NCBI RefSeq assembly: GCF_001012815.1
Contig: NZ_JYJP01000077.1
Coordinates: forward strand, 1 to 39,583
Reading direction: 5' to 3'
Origin: Vibrio mexicanus
GTDB lineage: Bacteria > Pseudomonadota > Gammaproteobacteria > Enterobacterales > Vibrionaceae
DNA: 39,583 nt
Shown one piece after another: positions 10,053 to 20,946 of the stretch (positions within the stretch are counted from its first letter, which is position 1; every line of letters begins with the position of its first letter). A program made the position numbers and the translations under genes. The notes beneath the pieces were generated by a model that did no database searches, was not told where the DNA came from, and worked only from the letters and a program-made list of their open reading frames with translations.

Positions 10053-11000
10053 TTAATAGGTAGCTTGATAGCCAACAAACAATAGGGCAAGGATCGAACC
10101 TTCGATACGATTAATACTACGAGATTTACCCAGTGCCATCGCAACTAAAATTAGCGAAACGGCAAGCATAACCCAGAAATCTCGACCCATTGCATATTCA
10201 CTGATTAGCGACGGTGCCAGAATACCTGGAATCCCCATTACCGCTAGGATATTGAATACGTTGGAGCCGATGATGTTACCTACGGCCATGTCATCTTCGC
10301 CCTTCATAACACCTGCAAGTGACGCTGCAAGCTCTGGAAGGCTGGTACCTACTGCAATAATGGTTAGGCCGATCACTAAGTCACTCATGCCAAAGTATTT
10401 TGCAATGATGACTGCGTTGTTGACTAACATATCTGCCGCTAATGGTAGAACAATTAAACCAATAACCACCCACATGGCTGCGAGTTTATTGCTGACACCC
10501 TCAGGTACTTCCGATTCTTGCTCTTCAACTAACGCATCGCCAGTTTGCTTCTCTTTCTGGCTAATGCGAAGCATAGTTATGATGAATGCAACAAATAGGA
10601 CGAACAGTAGCGCGCCTTCAAAGAAGCCTAAATAGCTATCCCAAAGTAAGATACCCGATAAAATAGTGACACCAATCATTAGCGGGAGTTCACGGCGTAA
10701 TACCGGTGAGCTAATGGATAGTGGTTTGATCATTGCGGTGATACCTAGGATAAGGGCAATGTTGGCAATGTTTGAGCCAATGACGTTACCCACTGCGGTA
10801 TCGGTTTTGCCGTCAAGCGCCGCCGTTGCTGACACCATCATCTCAGGGGCAGAAGATCCCATTGCAAGGATTGTCATACCAATGACAAGGGGAGAAATAC
10901 CAAAATTGCGAGCCAGTGCAGCAGCACCAAAGACCAATTTATCGGCGCTCCATACCAAGAAACCAAGGCCAACTATAAGAAACGCAACTGCTTCGAGCAT
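10053..11000 (-). CDS. yrbG: Calcium/sodium antiporter, YrbG family
   Basis: This is a 315-residue inner-membrane protein of the Ca2+/cation antiporter (CaCA) superfamily. The two internal alpha-repeats are visible as ILAMGSSAPEMMVSA and IAVGTSLPELAASL, each within a five-helix half. The ion actually carried in bacteria is uncertain for YrbG. It is the first gene of the minus-strand yrbG-kdsD-kdsC-lptCAB run and is transcribed divergently from the mla operon. Confidence 0.93.
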   Translation of the reverse strand: MLEAVAFLIVGLGFLVWSADKLVFGAAALARNFGISPLVIGMTILAMGSSAPEMMVSATAALDGKTDTAVGNVIGSNIANIALILGITAMIKPLSISSPVLRRELPLMIGVTILSGILLWDSYLGFFEGALLFVLFVAFIITMLRISQKEKQTGDALVEEQESEVPEGVSNKLAAMWVVIGLIVLPLAADMLVNNAVIIAKYFGMSDLVIGLTIIAVGTSLPELAASLAGVMKGEDDMAVGNIIGSNVFNILAVMGIPGILAPSLISEYAMGRDFWVMLAVSLILVAMALGKSRSINRIEGSILALLFVGYQATY

Positions 11001-11111
11001 GATGAATCCTAATCTATCAACAACAGAATAATTTAACCGTCAATTTTGACCTTTTGGTAACTAAAAGTGAAGCTGAAGATTCATTTTATTAGTCATTCTT
11101 ATAAAAAACGC

Positions 11112-11141
11112 ATAACAATGGTTAATAATGAAGTGGGTCAA
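11112..11141 (-). promoter_or_regulatory. Possible sigma-70 promoter for yrbG and the kds/lpt genes
   Basis: On the minus strand TTGACC (11136-11141) is followed after 18 bases by TGTTAT (11112-11117), which matches four of six -10 positions. It lies in the yrbG/mlaF divergent spacer. The match is moderate and untested. Confidence 0.35.
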
Positions 11142-11253
11142 AATACGTGGATTTGATTACGCTTTAATTGAACGGTGCTTTTAATTATGAGCAGTAGTGC
11201 TTATGATTGCGCATTGGTCAGGGATACAACGGTTAGGATGTCAAAGACAGCTT

Positions 11254-12047
11254 ATGTCAGATAAGGATTTGGTTACCGTCAATAATCTCAGTTTTTCTCG
11301 TGCAGGAAGAAAGATCTTTGATGATGTAACTATAGAAGTACCAAAAGGAAAAATAACCGCCATTATGGGCCCCTCAGGCATTGGTAAAACGACCTTGCTG
11401 AGGCTAATTGGTGGTCAATTATACCTGAGAAAGGGGAGATTTGGGTGGATGGTGAGAACATTCCTAGCCTGAATCGTAGTGCGCTATATCGAGCGCGTAA
11501 AAAAATGAGCATGTTGTTCCAGTCTGGAGCACTGTTTACCGATCTCTCGGTATTCGATAACGTGGCGTTTCCACTCCGTGAACATACCGATCTCGACGAA
11601 ACCTTTATTCGAACCCTTGTTCTTCTCAAGCTTGAAGCAGTCGGCTTAAGAGGAGCGGCTAGCCTAATGCCAAGTGAACTCTCTGGTGGTATGGCTCGCC
11701 GGGCGGCTTTGGCTCGCTCTATTGCTTTAGATCCTAGTCTGATCATGTATGACGAACCTTTCGTCGGTCAGGACCCTATTACAATGGGGGTGCTGGTGGA
11801 GCTTATAAGCAACTTGAACAAAGCGTTAGGTTTGACATCGATAGTCGTTTCACATGACGTTCCAGAGGTGATGAGTATTGCCGACAAGGTATATCTGCTT
11901 GCAGACGGTAAAGTTATCGCTTCAGGCTCACCAGCTGAGCTATCGGAAAACCAAGACCCTAGAGTGGTTCAATTTCTTCAAGGGAATGCCGATGGGCCCG
12001 TGCCATTTCGCTACCCTTCGCAAAGCATTGAAAAGGATCTGTTTTAA
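11254..12047 (+). CDS. mlaF: Phospholipid ABC transporter ATP-binding protein MlaF (one frameshift)
   Basis: MlaF powers the MlaFEDB inner-membrane complex that traffics phospholipids to or from the outer membrane and keeps it asymmetric. The joined product is about 264 residues, with Walker [10 protein letters not shown] (39-47), signature [15 protein letters not shown] and Walker [11 protein letters not shown]. The start is taken at ATG 11254 ([16 protein letters not shown]); an open GTG at 11197 adds 19 unrelated residues. The frame breaks at about 11424, where TACC probably was TACCC: adding C gives [20 protein letters not shown]. The stop overlaps the mlaE start (TAATG). Confidence 0.95.
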
Positions 12048-12838
12048 TGTTGTCTAAATTGTTGAATACGATCAGTCAGTTAGGCGAGAACGCCATAAGG
12101 TTCTGCCGAAGTATCGGTCGCGCCACTTTGATGCTATGGGGTGCGCTTGTTGCAAAACCTCAGCCGATTAAAAATGCCCCTCTTCTTATCAAACAGCTAT
12201 ACAGTGTCGGTGTTCAGTCTCTGGCGATCATCATTGTTTCTGGTTTGTTCATTGGTATGGTGCTCAGTCTTCAAGGGTACGTAATTCTTGTGGATTATGG
12301 TGCTGAAGGAAGCCTAGGGCAGATGGTGGCGTTATCACTTCTGCGTGAACTTGGCCCCGTAGTCACTGCTCTGCTTTTTGCCGGGCGTGCGGGCTCGGCA
12401 CTGACCGCAGAAATTGGTTTGATGAAAGCAACGGAGCAAATATCGAGCCTTGAAATGATGGCGGTCGATCCTCTTAAACGCGTTATTGCTCCTCGCTTTT
12501 GGGCAGGGCTTATCTCTATGCCTTTGCTGGCGATGATCTTTATGGCAGTCGGTATTTGGGGCGGTGAGCTCGTTGGCGTGGATTGGAAAGGCATTGACCA
12601 CGGTAGCTTTTGGTCCGCAATGCAATCATCGGTAGAACTTGGTCAAGATATTGGAAACAGTATGATCAAGTGTCTTGTTTTCGCTATCACGGTGACTTGG
12701 ATTGCTGTTTTTAATGGATACGATGCAATACCGACTTCGGAAGGTATTAGCCGTGCAACAACGCGTACCGTTGTTCACTCTTCTCTCGCTGTATTAGGGC
12801 TAGACTTTGTACTAACTGCCCTAATGTTTGGTAACTAA
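12047..12838 (+). CDS. mlaE: Phospholipid ABC transporter permease MlaE
   Basis: MlaE is the membrane permease of the Mla system. The 263-residue protein has an amphipathic N-terminus and about five membrane helices, with family segments [34 protein letters not shown] and [14 protein letters not shown]. It overlaps mlaF by one base and is followed by mlaD. Confidence 0.96.
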   Translation: MLSKLLNTISQLGENAIRFCRSIGRATLMLWGALVAKPQPIKNAPLLIKQLYSVGVQSLAIIIVSGLFIGMVLSLQGYVILVDYGAEGSLGQMVALSLLRELGPVVTALLFAGRAGSALTAEIGLMKATEQISSLEMMAVDPLKRVIAPRFWAGLISMPLLAMIFMAVGIWGGELVGVDWKGIDHGSFWSAMQSSVELGQDIGNSMIKCLVFAITVTWIAVFNGYDAIPTSEGISRATTRTVVHSSLAVLGLDFVLTALMFGN

Positions 12839-12887
12839 TACTTCAGAAAGTACCTTAAGAATTAAATTGGATGTTTGGGAATTGATC

Positions 12888-13373
12888 ATGCAACAAACTC
12901 GAAAAATGGAATTAATGGTCGGCAGTTTTGTCCTTGCCGGAATTTGCGCAATATTGGTAATGATCTTTCAAGTTGCTGACGTTAAGAGCTTAGGCAGCAG
13001 CGATACTTATACTCTCAATGCAGAGTTCGACAATATCGGTAGCCTAAAAGTGCGTTCTCCTGTCAAAGTCGGTGGGGTTGTGGTTGGCCGAGTAACAAAG
13101 ATAGAGTTGAATTCAGACTCTTTGATCCCGGTGGTTTCGATGGCAATTAGCAGTCGCTATAACCAATTTCCAGAAACCTCGAGCGTTAAAATACTTACCT
13201 CGGGTTTGATTGGCGAGCAGTACATCGGCCTCGTTCCTGGATTTGTATTTGATGATGAAGAGATGCTAGCCGATGGTGACTTAATTGAAGACACCAAGTC
13301 AGCGCTAGTTTTAGAAGATTTGATTGGCCAAGTGCTGTATAGCGTTGGCGGAAGTGACTCGGCTGAAGAGTAG
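12888..13373 (+). CDS. mlaD: Outer-membrane lipid asymmetry protein MlaD (MCE domain)
   Basis: MlaD is anchored in the inner membrane and forms a hexameric MCE ring that passes lipid between MlaE and MlaC. The 161-residue product has one N-terminal helix (LMVGSFVLAGICAILVMIF) and an MCE domain (YTLNAEFDNIGSLKVRSPVKVGG, shown as adjoining pieces YTLNAEFDNIG and VRSPVKVGG). I prefer ATG 12888 (MQQTRKMELMVGS), preceded by GGGA. The frame remains open back to 12828, overlapping mlaE, but those 20 residues look non-native. Confidence 0.94.
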   Translation: MQQTRKMELMVGSFVLAGICAILVMIFQVADVKSLGSSDTYTLNAEFDNIGSLKVRSPVKVGGVVVGRVTKIELNSDSLIPVVSMAISSRYNQFPETSSVKILTSGLIGEQYIGLVPGFVFDDEEMLADGDLIEDTKSALVLEDLIGQVLYSVGGSDSAEE

Positions 13374-13382
13374 GAGATAGGG

Positions 13383-14021
13383 ATGTTAAGAAGTGTATTG
13401 ATAGGTTTTGGCCTACTAATTAGTTCAACGTTTGCCAGTGCTGAGCTGGTGGACCAGTCACAACCTTATGAAATGATGAAAGAAGTGGCTGAAATTTCTT
13501 TTGCACGCTTGAAAGAAGAGCAGCCGCTTGTCAAAGATGATCCTGACTATCTTAAAACCATAGTTGAAGAGGAACTGATGCCTTACGTGAATGAGCGTTA
13601 TGCGGCACTTAAGGTGATTGGCCCACAATTAAAGAAAAACAAACGTGAAGACGTTTTAGTTTTCATTGATGCTTTCAGAGGTTATTTAGTCGCCTCAATT
13701 GCCCAAGTATTGACAGAGTACACTGATCAAACGATTGAGTTTGGGCCAGAGCCTCAACTTGATGAAAGCCGTCGAATTACTGGTGTGAAAGTCGATATTG
13801 TCGATACACCAAGACCAAACATTAAGTTGGAATTTACCCTACGTCGGAGTAAAGACGGCAAGTGGGAAGCGATTGATATGATCGCGGAAGGGGTGAGTTT
13901 AATCTCAAGCAAGCAGTCTGAGTGGAGCGGAAAGATTCGCCAAGAGGGCGTGCTAGCAGTGGCGAAAGACCTCGAAAGATTGGCTGCAAAGCCTATCCAG
14001 TTTGAGAGCAAAGCCCAATGA
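13383..14021 (+). CDS. mlaC: Periplasmic phospholipid-binding protein MlaC
   Basis: MlaC ferries phospholipid across the periplasm between MlaD and the outer-membrane MlaA complex. The 212-residue product has a signal peptide (MLRSVLIGFGLLISSTFASA) and the Ttg2/MlaC fold, including FIDAFRGYLVASIAQVL and the C-terminal GVSLISSKQSEW. ATG 13383 is preceded by GGAGATAGGG. Its end overlaps mlaB by 4 bp. Confidence 0.95.
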   Translation: MLRSVLIGFGLLISSTFASAELVDQSQPYEMMKEVAEISFARLKEEQPLVKDDPDYLKTIVEEELMPYVNERYAALKVIGPQLKKNKREDVLVFIDAFRGYLVASIAQVLTEYTDQTIEFGPEPQLDESRRITGVKVDIVDTPRPNIKLEFTLRRSKDGKWEAIDMIAEGVSLISSKQSEWSGKIRQEGVLAVAKDLERLAAKPIQFESKAQ

Positions 14022-14326
14022 GTCACCCACAATGGCAACAATCGACGGCAGAGAAAGTCTCTCTGTTAGGTGATATTGATAGAGAGAGTGTGCCTAACCT
14101 TTGGATGTTTATTCAAAGCTGGGCACCGCAAGATCCTAAGGTAGAAATCGCCCTGGATCACGTTCAGCGCATAGACTCCGCTGGAATGGTGATGTTAATC
14201 CACCTAATAGAGCATGCAAAAAAGCAAAACTGTCATATAATGCTCAGTTTCGTGCCAGAACAACTGAGCACATTGTTGCAGCTGAGCAATGTAGAATCGA
14301 TGTTCGCTGAACATATTCAAATTTAA
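14018..14326 (+). CDS. mlaB: STAS-domain protein MlaB
   Basis: MlaB is a small cytoplasmic STAS protein that binds and stabilises MlaF. The 102-residue product has the STAS core [20 protein letters not shown] and ends near a short helix. It starts inside the mlaC stop (ATGA), so expression is probably translationally coupled. Confidence 0.92.
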   Translation: MSHPQWQQSTAEKVSLLGDIDRESVPNLWMFIQSWAPQDPKVEIALDHVQRIDSAGMVMLIHLIEHAKKQNCHIMLSFVPEQLSTLLQLSNVESMFAEHIQI

Positions 14327-14339
14327 GCAGGGGTGTATC

Positions 14340-14594
14340 GTGGATAGCGCAAAAGTACAACAGTTATTAGAACAAGCACTAAAGCTAGAAGAAGTGCATG
14401 TGAAAGGTGAAGGTAGCCATTATGAAGTGGTTGCTGTTGATGCTTGCTTTGAGGGAATGAGCCGCGTTAAGAAGCAACAGTTAATTTATGCTCCACTTAT
14501 GGAGTACATTCAAAGAAATGACATCCACGCTGTTTCAATTAAAGCTTTCACTCCAGAAGAGTGGGCTCGCGATAAGAAACTGATGTCGCTGTAA
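14340..14594 (+). CDS. ibaG: BolA family protein IbaG (YrbA)
   Basis: This is an 84-residue BolA/IbaG-type protein; members bind monothiol glutaredoxins and Fe-S clusters and are linked to acid and envelope stress. The family pieces visible are [21 protein letters not shown] (as [11 protein letters not shown] and [12 protein letters not shown]), with a conserved histidine, and [14 protein letters not shown]. The start codon is GTG 14340, preceded by GCAGGGGTG. It sits between mlaB and murA as in other gammaproteobacteria. Confidence 0.94.
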   Translation: MDSAKVQQLLEQALKLEEVHVKGEGSHYEVVAVDACFEGMSRVKKQQLIYAPLMEYIQRNDIHAVSIKAFTPEEWARDKKLMSL

Positions 14595-14600
14595 GGTTAG

Positions 14601-15868
<1,268 letters not shown>

Positions 15869-15886
15869 CTTGAGCTAACATTTGTA

Positions 15887-15914
15887 AGCCGAAACTTAGG
15901 TTTCGGCTTTTTTA
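15887..15914 (+). terminator. murA terminator
   Basis: The stem AGCCGAAAC/GTTTCGGCT is closed by a short TTAG loop and followed by a run of T, 19 bases after the murA stop. It ends the mla-ibaG-murA transcript. Confidence 0.88.
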
Positions 15915-15977
15915 TGAGTTGAAGATCAGTTAAAGTCTGGGCTGTTAAGTTGAGCTTTGCTGTTCTGGAGAACAAGA

Positions 15978-16703
15978 ATGATTGCACTATTACGTGTATT
16001 TGCAGTCGCAATCTTTGCGATTGTTATGTTTATCTTTGGTTGTGGTTATTGCCTATTAAGCCCACGTAATCCAAAGCACGTGTTTACTTTTGGCCGCATC
16101 TTTGGCCGTATGTCGAAAGTATTCGGCATTAAACTAGACCTGCGTATCCCAGAAGATGCCTACAATCGCGGTCAGCATATTTACATCGCCAACCACCAGA
16201 ATAACTGGGATATGTTTACGGTTTCTTCAGCTGTAACGCCAAAAGTGGTAACAGTGGGCAAAAAGAGCTTAGCTTGGATGCCACTATTTGGTCAGCTTTA
16301 TTGGCTAACGGGTAACATTCTGATTGATCGTGGCAATCGCTCAAAAGCAATGGGTACGATTGACCAAGTGGTTGAAAGTGTGAAAAACAGTGATGTTTCG
16401 GTTTGGATGTTCCCAGAAGGCACTCGTTCGAGAGGACGCGGTTTACTGCCGTTTAAGACAGGCGCTTTCCACGCAGCGATTGGTGCAGGCGTACCTATTA
16501 TTCCAATCGTGTGCAGCTCTACAGGCGGCATTAAGCTTAATAAGTGGGATAATGGCCATGTTATCGTTGAAATGCTTCCTCCAATCAGCACAGAAGGTTA
16601 CGGTAAGGAAAACATCCGTGAACTTGCTAACCTTTGCCGTGAGCAGATGAAACAGAAGTTGGAAGAGCTGGATAGCGAAGTTAAAGATCTCAACAAAGCA
16701 TAG
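15978..16703 (+). CDS. plsC: 1-acyl-sn-glycerol-3-phosphate acyltransferase PlsC
   Basis: PlsC acylates lysophosphatidic acid to phosphatidic acid in phospholipid synthesis at the inner membrane. The 241-residue protein has an N-terminal hydrophobic anchor (residues 4-27), the catalytic HX4D motif in NHQNNWD (73-78), the FPEGTRS motif (145-151) and a VPIIPI segment. I chose ATG 15978 (MIALLRVFAVAIF), preceded by GGAGAACAAGA; an upstream open stretch from 15957 adds seven residues. It is a separate unit between two terminators. Confidence 0.93.
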   Translation: MIALLRVFAVAIFAIVMFIFGCGYCLLSPRNPKHVFTFGRIFGRMSKVFGIKLDLRIPEDAYNRGQHIYIANHQNNWDMFTVSSAVTPKVVTVGKKSLAWMPLFGQLYWLTGNILIDRGNRSKAMGTIDQVVESVKNSDVSVWMFPEGTRSRGRGLLPFKTGAFHAAIGAGVPIIPIVCSSTGGIKLNKWDNGHVIVEMLPPISTEGYGKENIRELANLCREQMKQKLEELDSEVKDLNKA

Positions 16704-16723
16704 ACTTGACTTAGAGTTACAGA

Positions 16724-16753
16724 AAAGCGTGCGATCAGTCGCACGCTTTTTTT
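16724..16753 (+). terminator. plsC terminator
   Basis: The stem AAGCGTGCGA/TCGCACGCTT is followed by seven T, about 20 bases after plsC. Confidence 0.88.
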
Positions 16754-16830
16754 ATATCTGCTGCAGCACGAAGAACTGACAGAGAGGGATGGTTTACTAT
16801 CCAAGCTCACAATCGAGTGGAGCTGTATAG

Positions 16831-17879
16831 ATGAAGATACGCATACTTCTTACCTTAGTCGTTTTGATATTAGCTGGTTGCGAACGCAACGATATGGAAG
16901 TGGTGACAAGTGCGGAGCGGTTCGATCCAGTAGAGGCACGAGTTCGTTCTGGCAAAGCCAACAACCTGCACTCGCTGGTGGTATGGCAAAACAACCAGAA
17001 GGTTTTTGAATTACATAAGCAGGGGAGTGGCAGAGTAGGCGATCGTCATACCCCCAATGTCCCTGTTGCTATCGATGAGCTGCATAACCTCCACTCTATT
17101 ACCAAGTCATTTGTGGCGACTTTGATTTTTATCGCGATTGATGAAGGAAAGCTCGACAGTTTGGATACGCCAGTATTCTCACTATTTCCCGAGTACCAAC
17201 ACTCTGACCGCGATGAAAAAATGCAGATAAAAGTACGAGACGTGATGAACATGTCGACGGGCTATGCATTAGATGAGCTAGCGACCTCCTACAGTAATAC
17301 CATGGCGAGCGTGTTCACTCGCCACTACATGGCCTCAGATCTTCTTGAGCAGTTTCTATCAACCCGTCTGGCGTCAGAGCCTGGGGCAAATTTTTCGTAT
17401 AGTGGGCTTTCCACTGTCGGACTATCTAAGATTATTGAGCGTGTCTACGATAAGCCGTTTGCGAATGTGATGCGTGAAAAGTTGTTCCAACCTTTAGGGA
17501 TCACAAACTATCAATGGGGTACTCAACACGGCAGTGGTGAACCGGGTGCTGATTGGGCTTGATGTTAACGCCCGAAGATATGGGTCGATTTGGTTTAATG
17601 TGGCTAAACAAAGGGCAGTTCAATGCCCAACAAGTAGTTGATGCGAAATGGTTCGATCAACTAAAGAAAAGTGCCTTTCCCGCTTACGATATGGGTTATG
17701 GCCTCCACTTCTGGCAAATCCCAAATATTGATGGTGCGGTTGCCGCGGTAGGGATAGGAGAGCAATACATCATGATGCTGCCAAGCAAACAAGCTGTGAT
17801 CGTTGCAACTGGTGGTAACTATGATGATCCATCAAAGCCGACCTTTAGTACTCTAAAGCTATTGTCTCAGCAGCTATAG
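16831..17879 (+). CDS. Serine beta-lactamase/esterase-like lipoprotein (class C fold), one frameshift
   Basis: The joined product is about 349 residues. It starts MKIRILLTLVVLILAGC, a lipoprotein signal with lipobox Cys17, so the protein is probably membrane-anchored in the periplasm. The penicilloyl-serine-transferase fold is indicated by SITK at 89-92 (nucleophile and lysine), YSG at 190-192 in the YxN position, and a C-terminal VGIGEQYIMML segment. This set is typical of uncharacterised beta-lactamase-related hydrolases, not of AmpC resistance enzymes, so I do not predict antibiotic resistance. The frame breaks at 17555-17557 (GGG for GGGG): adding G gives GADWGLMLTPEDMGRFGLMW. It converges on the tRNA array. 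Confidence 0.88.
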
Positions 17880-17906
17880 AGTTTTAGTTAGAGTGTATTA
17901 GATACG

Positions 17907-17937
17907 AAAAAAGCCAAGTCTTTCGACTTGGCTTCTT
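17907..17937 (-). terminator. Terminator copy 1 downstream of tRNA array A
   Basis: The stem GCCAAGTC/GACTTGGC with a GAAA loop is followed on the minus strand by TTTTTT. The same hairpin recurs at 18020-18050 and 21076-21106, and in altered form near 20947. Here it can also lie across read-through from the convergent beta-lactamase-like gene. Confidence 0.8.
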
Positions 17938-17942
17938 AAATA

Positions 17943-17965
17943 TGGCTCCCCCTGCGGACTCGAAC
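17943..17965 (-). repeat. tRNA-Asn 3'-end fragment (remnant 1)
   Basis: The 23 bases match the CCA end, acceptor 3' strand and part of the T arm of the adjacent tRNA-Asn genes, with one G missing, and then diverge. There is no anticodon arm, so it cannot be a functional tRNA. It follows terminator copy 1 exactly as the intact tRNA-Asn at 18056 follows terminator copy 2. Confidence 0.8.
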
Positions 17966-18019
17966 GTGGCCGGCTAGGTCTGAGACATTAACTTGGAACA
18001 AGTTAGTCGCTTTAAAACG

Positions 18020-18050
18020 AAAAAAGCCAAGTCTTTCGACTTGGCTTCTT
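18020..18050 (-). terminator. Terminator of tRNA array A
   Basis: The hairpin GCCAAGTC-GAAA-GACTTGGC is followed by TTTTTT on the minus strand, immediately after the last tRNA-Asn of the array. Confidence 0.88.
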
Positions 18051-18055
18051 AAATA

Positions 18056-18131
18056 TGGCTCCCCCTGCGGGACTCGAACCTGCGACATACGGATTAACAG
18101 TCCGCCGTTCTACCAACTGAACTAAGGGGGA
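18056..18131 (-). tRNA. tRNA-Asn (GUU), array A copy 2
   Basis: This is a 76-nt cloverleaf with acceptor stem TCCCCCT/AGGGGGA, anticodon GTT in the context CTGTTAAT, T-loop GTTCGAGTC and an encoded CCA. It is the last tRNA of array A in the direction of transcription. Confidence 0.97.
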
Positions 18132-18136
18132 AAAGA

Positions 18137-18213
<77 letters not shown>

Positions 18214-18250
18214 TTTTAATTAACAAGCAAAGAGCCTATCAATTTAAAAG

Positions 18251-18326
18251 TGGCTCCCCCTGCGGGACTCGAACCTGCGACATACGGATTAACAGTCCGC
18301 CGTTCTACCAACTGAACTAAGGGGGA
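18251..18326 (-). tRNA. tRNA-Asn (GUU), array A copy 1
   Basis: The sequence is the same 76-nt tRNA-Asn as at 18056. It lies between two tRNA-Thr genes, giving an Asn-Thr pair repeated in tandem. Confidence 0.97.
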
Positions 18327-18351
18327 ATTATCTTTTCTTGCAAAGAATGAA

Positions 18352-18427
<76 letters not shown>

Positions 18428-18492
18428 ACACTATATTCTGTGCTTGCTTGATGTTTTGTTCTTTTTAGAACGAGACACCAACAAATAAATTG

Positions 18493-18568
18493 TGGTGCCC
18501 GGAGGCGGAATCGAACCACCGACACGAGGATTTTCAATCCTCTGCTCTACCGACTGAGCTATCCGGGC
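18493..18568 (-). tRNA. tRNA-Phe (GAA), array A, first gene
   Basis: The 76-nt cloverleaf has acceptor stem GCCCGGA/TCCGGGC, anticodon GAA in ATTGAAAAT and an encoded CCA. It is the promoter-proximal gene of array A. Confidence 0.97.
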
Positions 18569-18578
18569 GACGGGGTGT

Positions 18579-18607
18579 ATTAAACGGTTTTTCGTGGTGT
18601 AGGTCAA
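18579..18607 (-). promoter_or_regulatory. Sigma-70 promoter of tRNA array A
   Basis: On the minus strand TTGACC (18602-18607) and TTTAAT (18579-18584) are separated by exactly 17 bases. A C/G-rich segment follows the -10 (ACACCCCGTC), as expected for a stringently controlled stable-RNA promoter. The first tRNA begins 10 bases downstream of the -10 box. Confidence 0.8.
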
Positions 18608-18753
18608 CACTAAAATGCAAAAAAATTGTCGTTTGTTGCTTTTCTATACTTAGTGGGCTGTTTTTGTCCATTTATGAGTTAAATCGAGTATTTTTTCAGT
18701 GCTAGGGCAGTATCACGAGCATCCTGAAAAACAGTTTACTCTGGCTTAAATAG

Positions 18754-18782
18754 AAAAAAGCACGCGATTAAGCGTGCTTTTT
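18754..18782 (-). terminator. Chemoreceptor gene terminator
   Basis: The stem AAGCACGC/GCGTGCTT with T-rich flanks on both strands lies 16 bases past the chemoreceptor stop. It separates that gene from the array A promoter. Confidence 0.85.
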
Positions 18783-18798
18783 AGGTCTATTAGATAAG

Positions 18799-20423
18799 TT
18801 ACTGCTTCACAGTAAACTTGCTTACCCAGTTCTCTAGCTCGTTAGATAGGCTTGATAGGGTTTGAGTACTGTTGTGGCTCTCTGTTACCACTGCACTTAG
18901 CTGCGTGCCGCTCTCTTCGATCATGTTGATGCGCTGAGAAATATCGTCACTCACTTGAGTTTGTTCTGCTGCAGCGGTGGCAATTTGATGACTCATTGCA
19001 GAAATCGACTCTAGTGCAACCACAATTTGTTGCAGTGCTTGCGATGCATTCTCAGATTCTACAACTGTGCTTTGGCTCGTTTCAGCACAGATTTCCATTG
19101 TATGGATAGCGTTACGAGAGCCTTCTTGGAGGTTATGAATCATCTGCTGAATCTCTTTTGTACTATCTTGCGTACGTCCTGCAAGGTTACGAACTTCATC
19201 AGCTACAACCGCAAATCCTCGACCTTGTTCGCCAGCACGTGCGGCCTCGATTGCGGCGTTTAGTGCGAGTAGGTTTGTTTGCTCAGCGATATCACCGATT
19301 ACATCAAGAACTTTAACGATGTTGTTTACGTCGTTGTCTAGATCGGCAACCGCTTGGCTTGCTGTGCCAAGTTGCCCTGCTAAACCTTGAATGTTCTCAA
19401 CTGTATTGTGGATTAGCTGCTGAGTGTGCTGGCTCTGTTTATCCGCTTCATCGGTATTACTTGCTGTATCGCGAGCTGAGTCGGCAACATTGTTGGCAGA
19501 AGAAGCCATTTCCGTCATGGCCGTTGCGATCATTTCGGTTGACTGTTGCTGAGAGTCGGTGAGCTCAGCAATGCTTCCAGCACGGCCTTCTACATTCGAA
19601 AGCTCTGAGCGAAGCGCTAGCATTGACGAAGTTAGGTTACTAACTAATTGAGCAAGAGATTGACTCATTTGCTGAACAGAATAGTAAATGCTGCCTTTTG
19701 GTGCGTCTGTTTCAAAGTTAGTTTGAATTTCGCCACGAGCAACGGCTTGTACCGCTTCACTTACTTCACTTGGTTCGCCACCAAGCAGCGTGAGAATACG
19801 GCGCATTGAAACGATCAATAGAGTTAAAATAGCGGCCGCAATGATTAAACAAAGTGCTAGCTGCCATTGCGCCGTTGACCAGAAGCGTTCGTTAACTTCA
19901 TCAAAGCTGATGCCTGTGCCTACGTACCAACCCAACGAGGGGATTTTTGAGCAATTGACAATTTGTAGTCAATCGAGCCATCTGGGTAGGCTGATGTCCA
20001 CTCGTATTGAGCGATACCATTCGGCTGTTTGTTGATTGCGTTAATTAAGATCTCACCAACGCTATTACCACTGCCATCTTTGAAGTCATGGAAACTGGTT
20101 CCGTGAAGTTGAGGGTCAAGTGGGGTCGCAACGAATATCATGTTCTCATCAGCAACATAAACGTACTCGTTGTCTTTGTAGATATTGTTTCTTAGAAGGC
20201 GAGTGGCTAACTCTTTTGCTTGTTCTTCAGTTAGCGTGCCATCGGCTGCCATTTTCTCTGCTTCGGATAAGATGCTGTAAGCACTTTTGAACAGCTCAGT
20301 TACGCGAGATTGGTTATCTTGATCACTGGCTACCCTAAGAGCCCATAAACCTGTTGCCGCCAATGCAAGTAGCGCAACCAGTATTATTCCCGACAGCAAA
20401 TACGCTTGTGTTTTTAGTTTCAT
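18799..20423 (-). CDS. Methyl-accepting chemotaxis protein with single Cache sensor (one frameshift)
   Basis: This transmembrane chemoreceptor is about 541 residues when joined. ATG 20423 ([18 protein letters not shown]) begins with a membrane helix. A periplasmic Cache_2-type sensor follows ([18 protein letters not shown]), then a second helix ([17 protein letters not shown]), a HAMP region, and the kinase-control tip [20 protein letters not shown]. No C-terminal CheR/CheB pentapeptide is seen; it ends WVSKFTVKQ. The frame breaks in an A run (plus-strand TTTTT, 19944-19948): LSIAQK is followed by SPRWVGT, whereas one more base gives [16 protein letters not shown]. The ligand is not predictable. 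The gene lies alone between the two tRNA arrays. Confidence 0.92.
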
Positions 20424-20944
20424 AAGTCCCTCACGGCAAACAGTGCGTGTAATTTTACAGTATTTAATTTTTATTAATTCATTAATGATAATGTAAGAAT
20501 TATAAAAGCGGGCAACTGAATAAACTGAAAGTATGACGCGGATTAAATTTTTGATACAAAAAAAGTCGCCAATGTTCATTTGATTGCAATGAATTTAAGT
20601 TCTATAAAATCCCTGCTTTTGGGATATATCCACCTTGATATGTAAGGGTTTGGAGATATATTCTGGAACGAAGATCTCTTTTATCTATTGTTTGATTTAG
20701 AGGGCTCTGAAATATCAAAAATGCTTGAACTTTAGCAGAAAGCCTGGCTGTGATTACGACTGATTATTATCGCTAACTGGCTGTTTATTCGGTCTGAAGT
20801 GAGAATAGTAGATATTAGTGGAGAGTATTTCTTAGACTGGTAGTGAATCACGCCGCACAAGCTTTATTGGATATGTTTCAAGTTAGGAGAGATACAGCTT
20901 GTCGATTTTGGATATTAGCTTTGAGCAAGTTAGTCGTTTTAAAA
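20424..20944. other. Gene-free region upstream of the chemoreceptor
   Basis: I see no supportable gene in these roughly 520 bases. The part nearest the chemoreceptor is A+T-rich and includes a minus-strand TATAAT at 20499-20504 that could be its -10 box, but no good -35 accompanies it. The distal part (about 20905-20944) resembles the spacers inside the tRNA-associated repeat modules. Confidence 0.45.
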
Positions 20945-20946
20945 CG

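Noticed and set aside
9053..10144. Longer kdsD start within yrbG
   Set aside because: The extra N-terminal residues are unrelated to the family and overlap yrbG coding sequence; ATG 10015 gives the normal length.
10252..11031. Plus-strand open frames opposite yrbG
   Set aside because: They mirror the codon pattern of a conserved membrane protein on the other strand and resemble no protein family.
16831..17879. Beta-lactamase-like gene considered as an antibiotic-resistance determinant
   Set aside because: Its motif set fits the broad family of uncharacterised penicilloyl-serine-transferase-fold hydrolases and not AmpC-type enzymes.
18490..18705. Short plus-strand open frame over tRNA-Phe
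   Set aside because: Its first third is the antisense of a tRNA gene, and such frames recur at every copy of the same tRNA.
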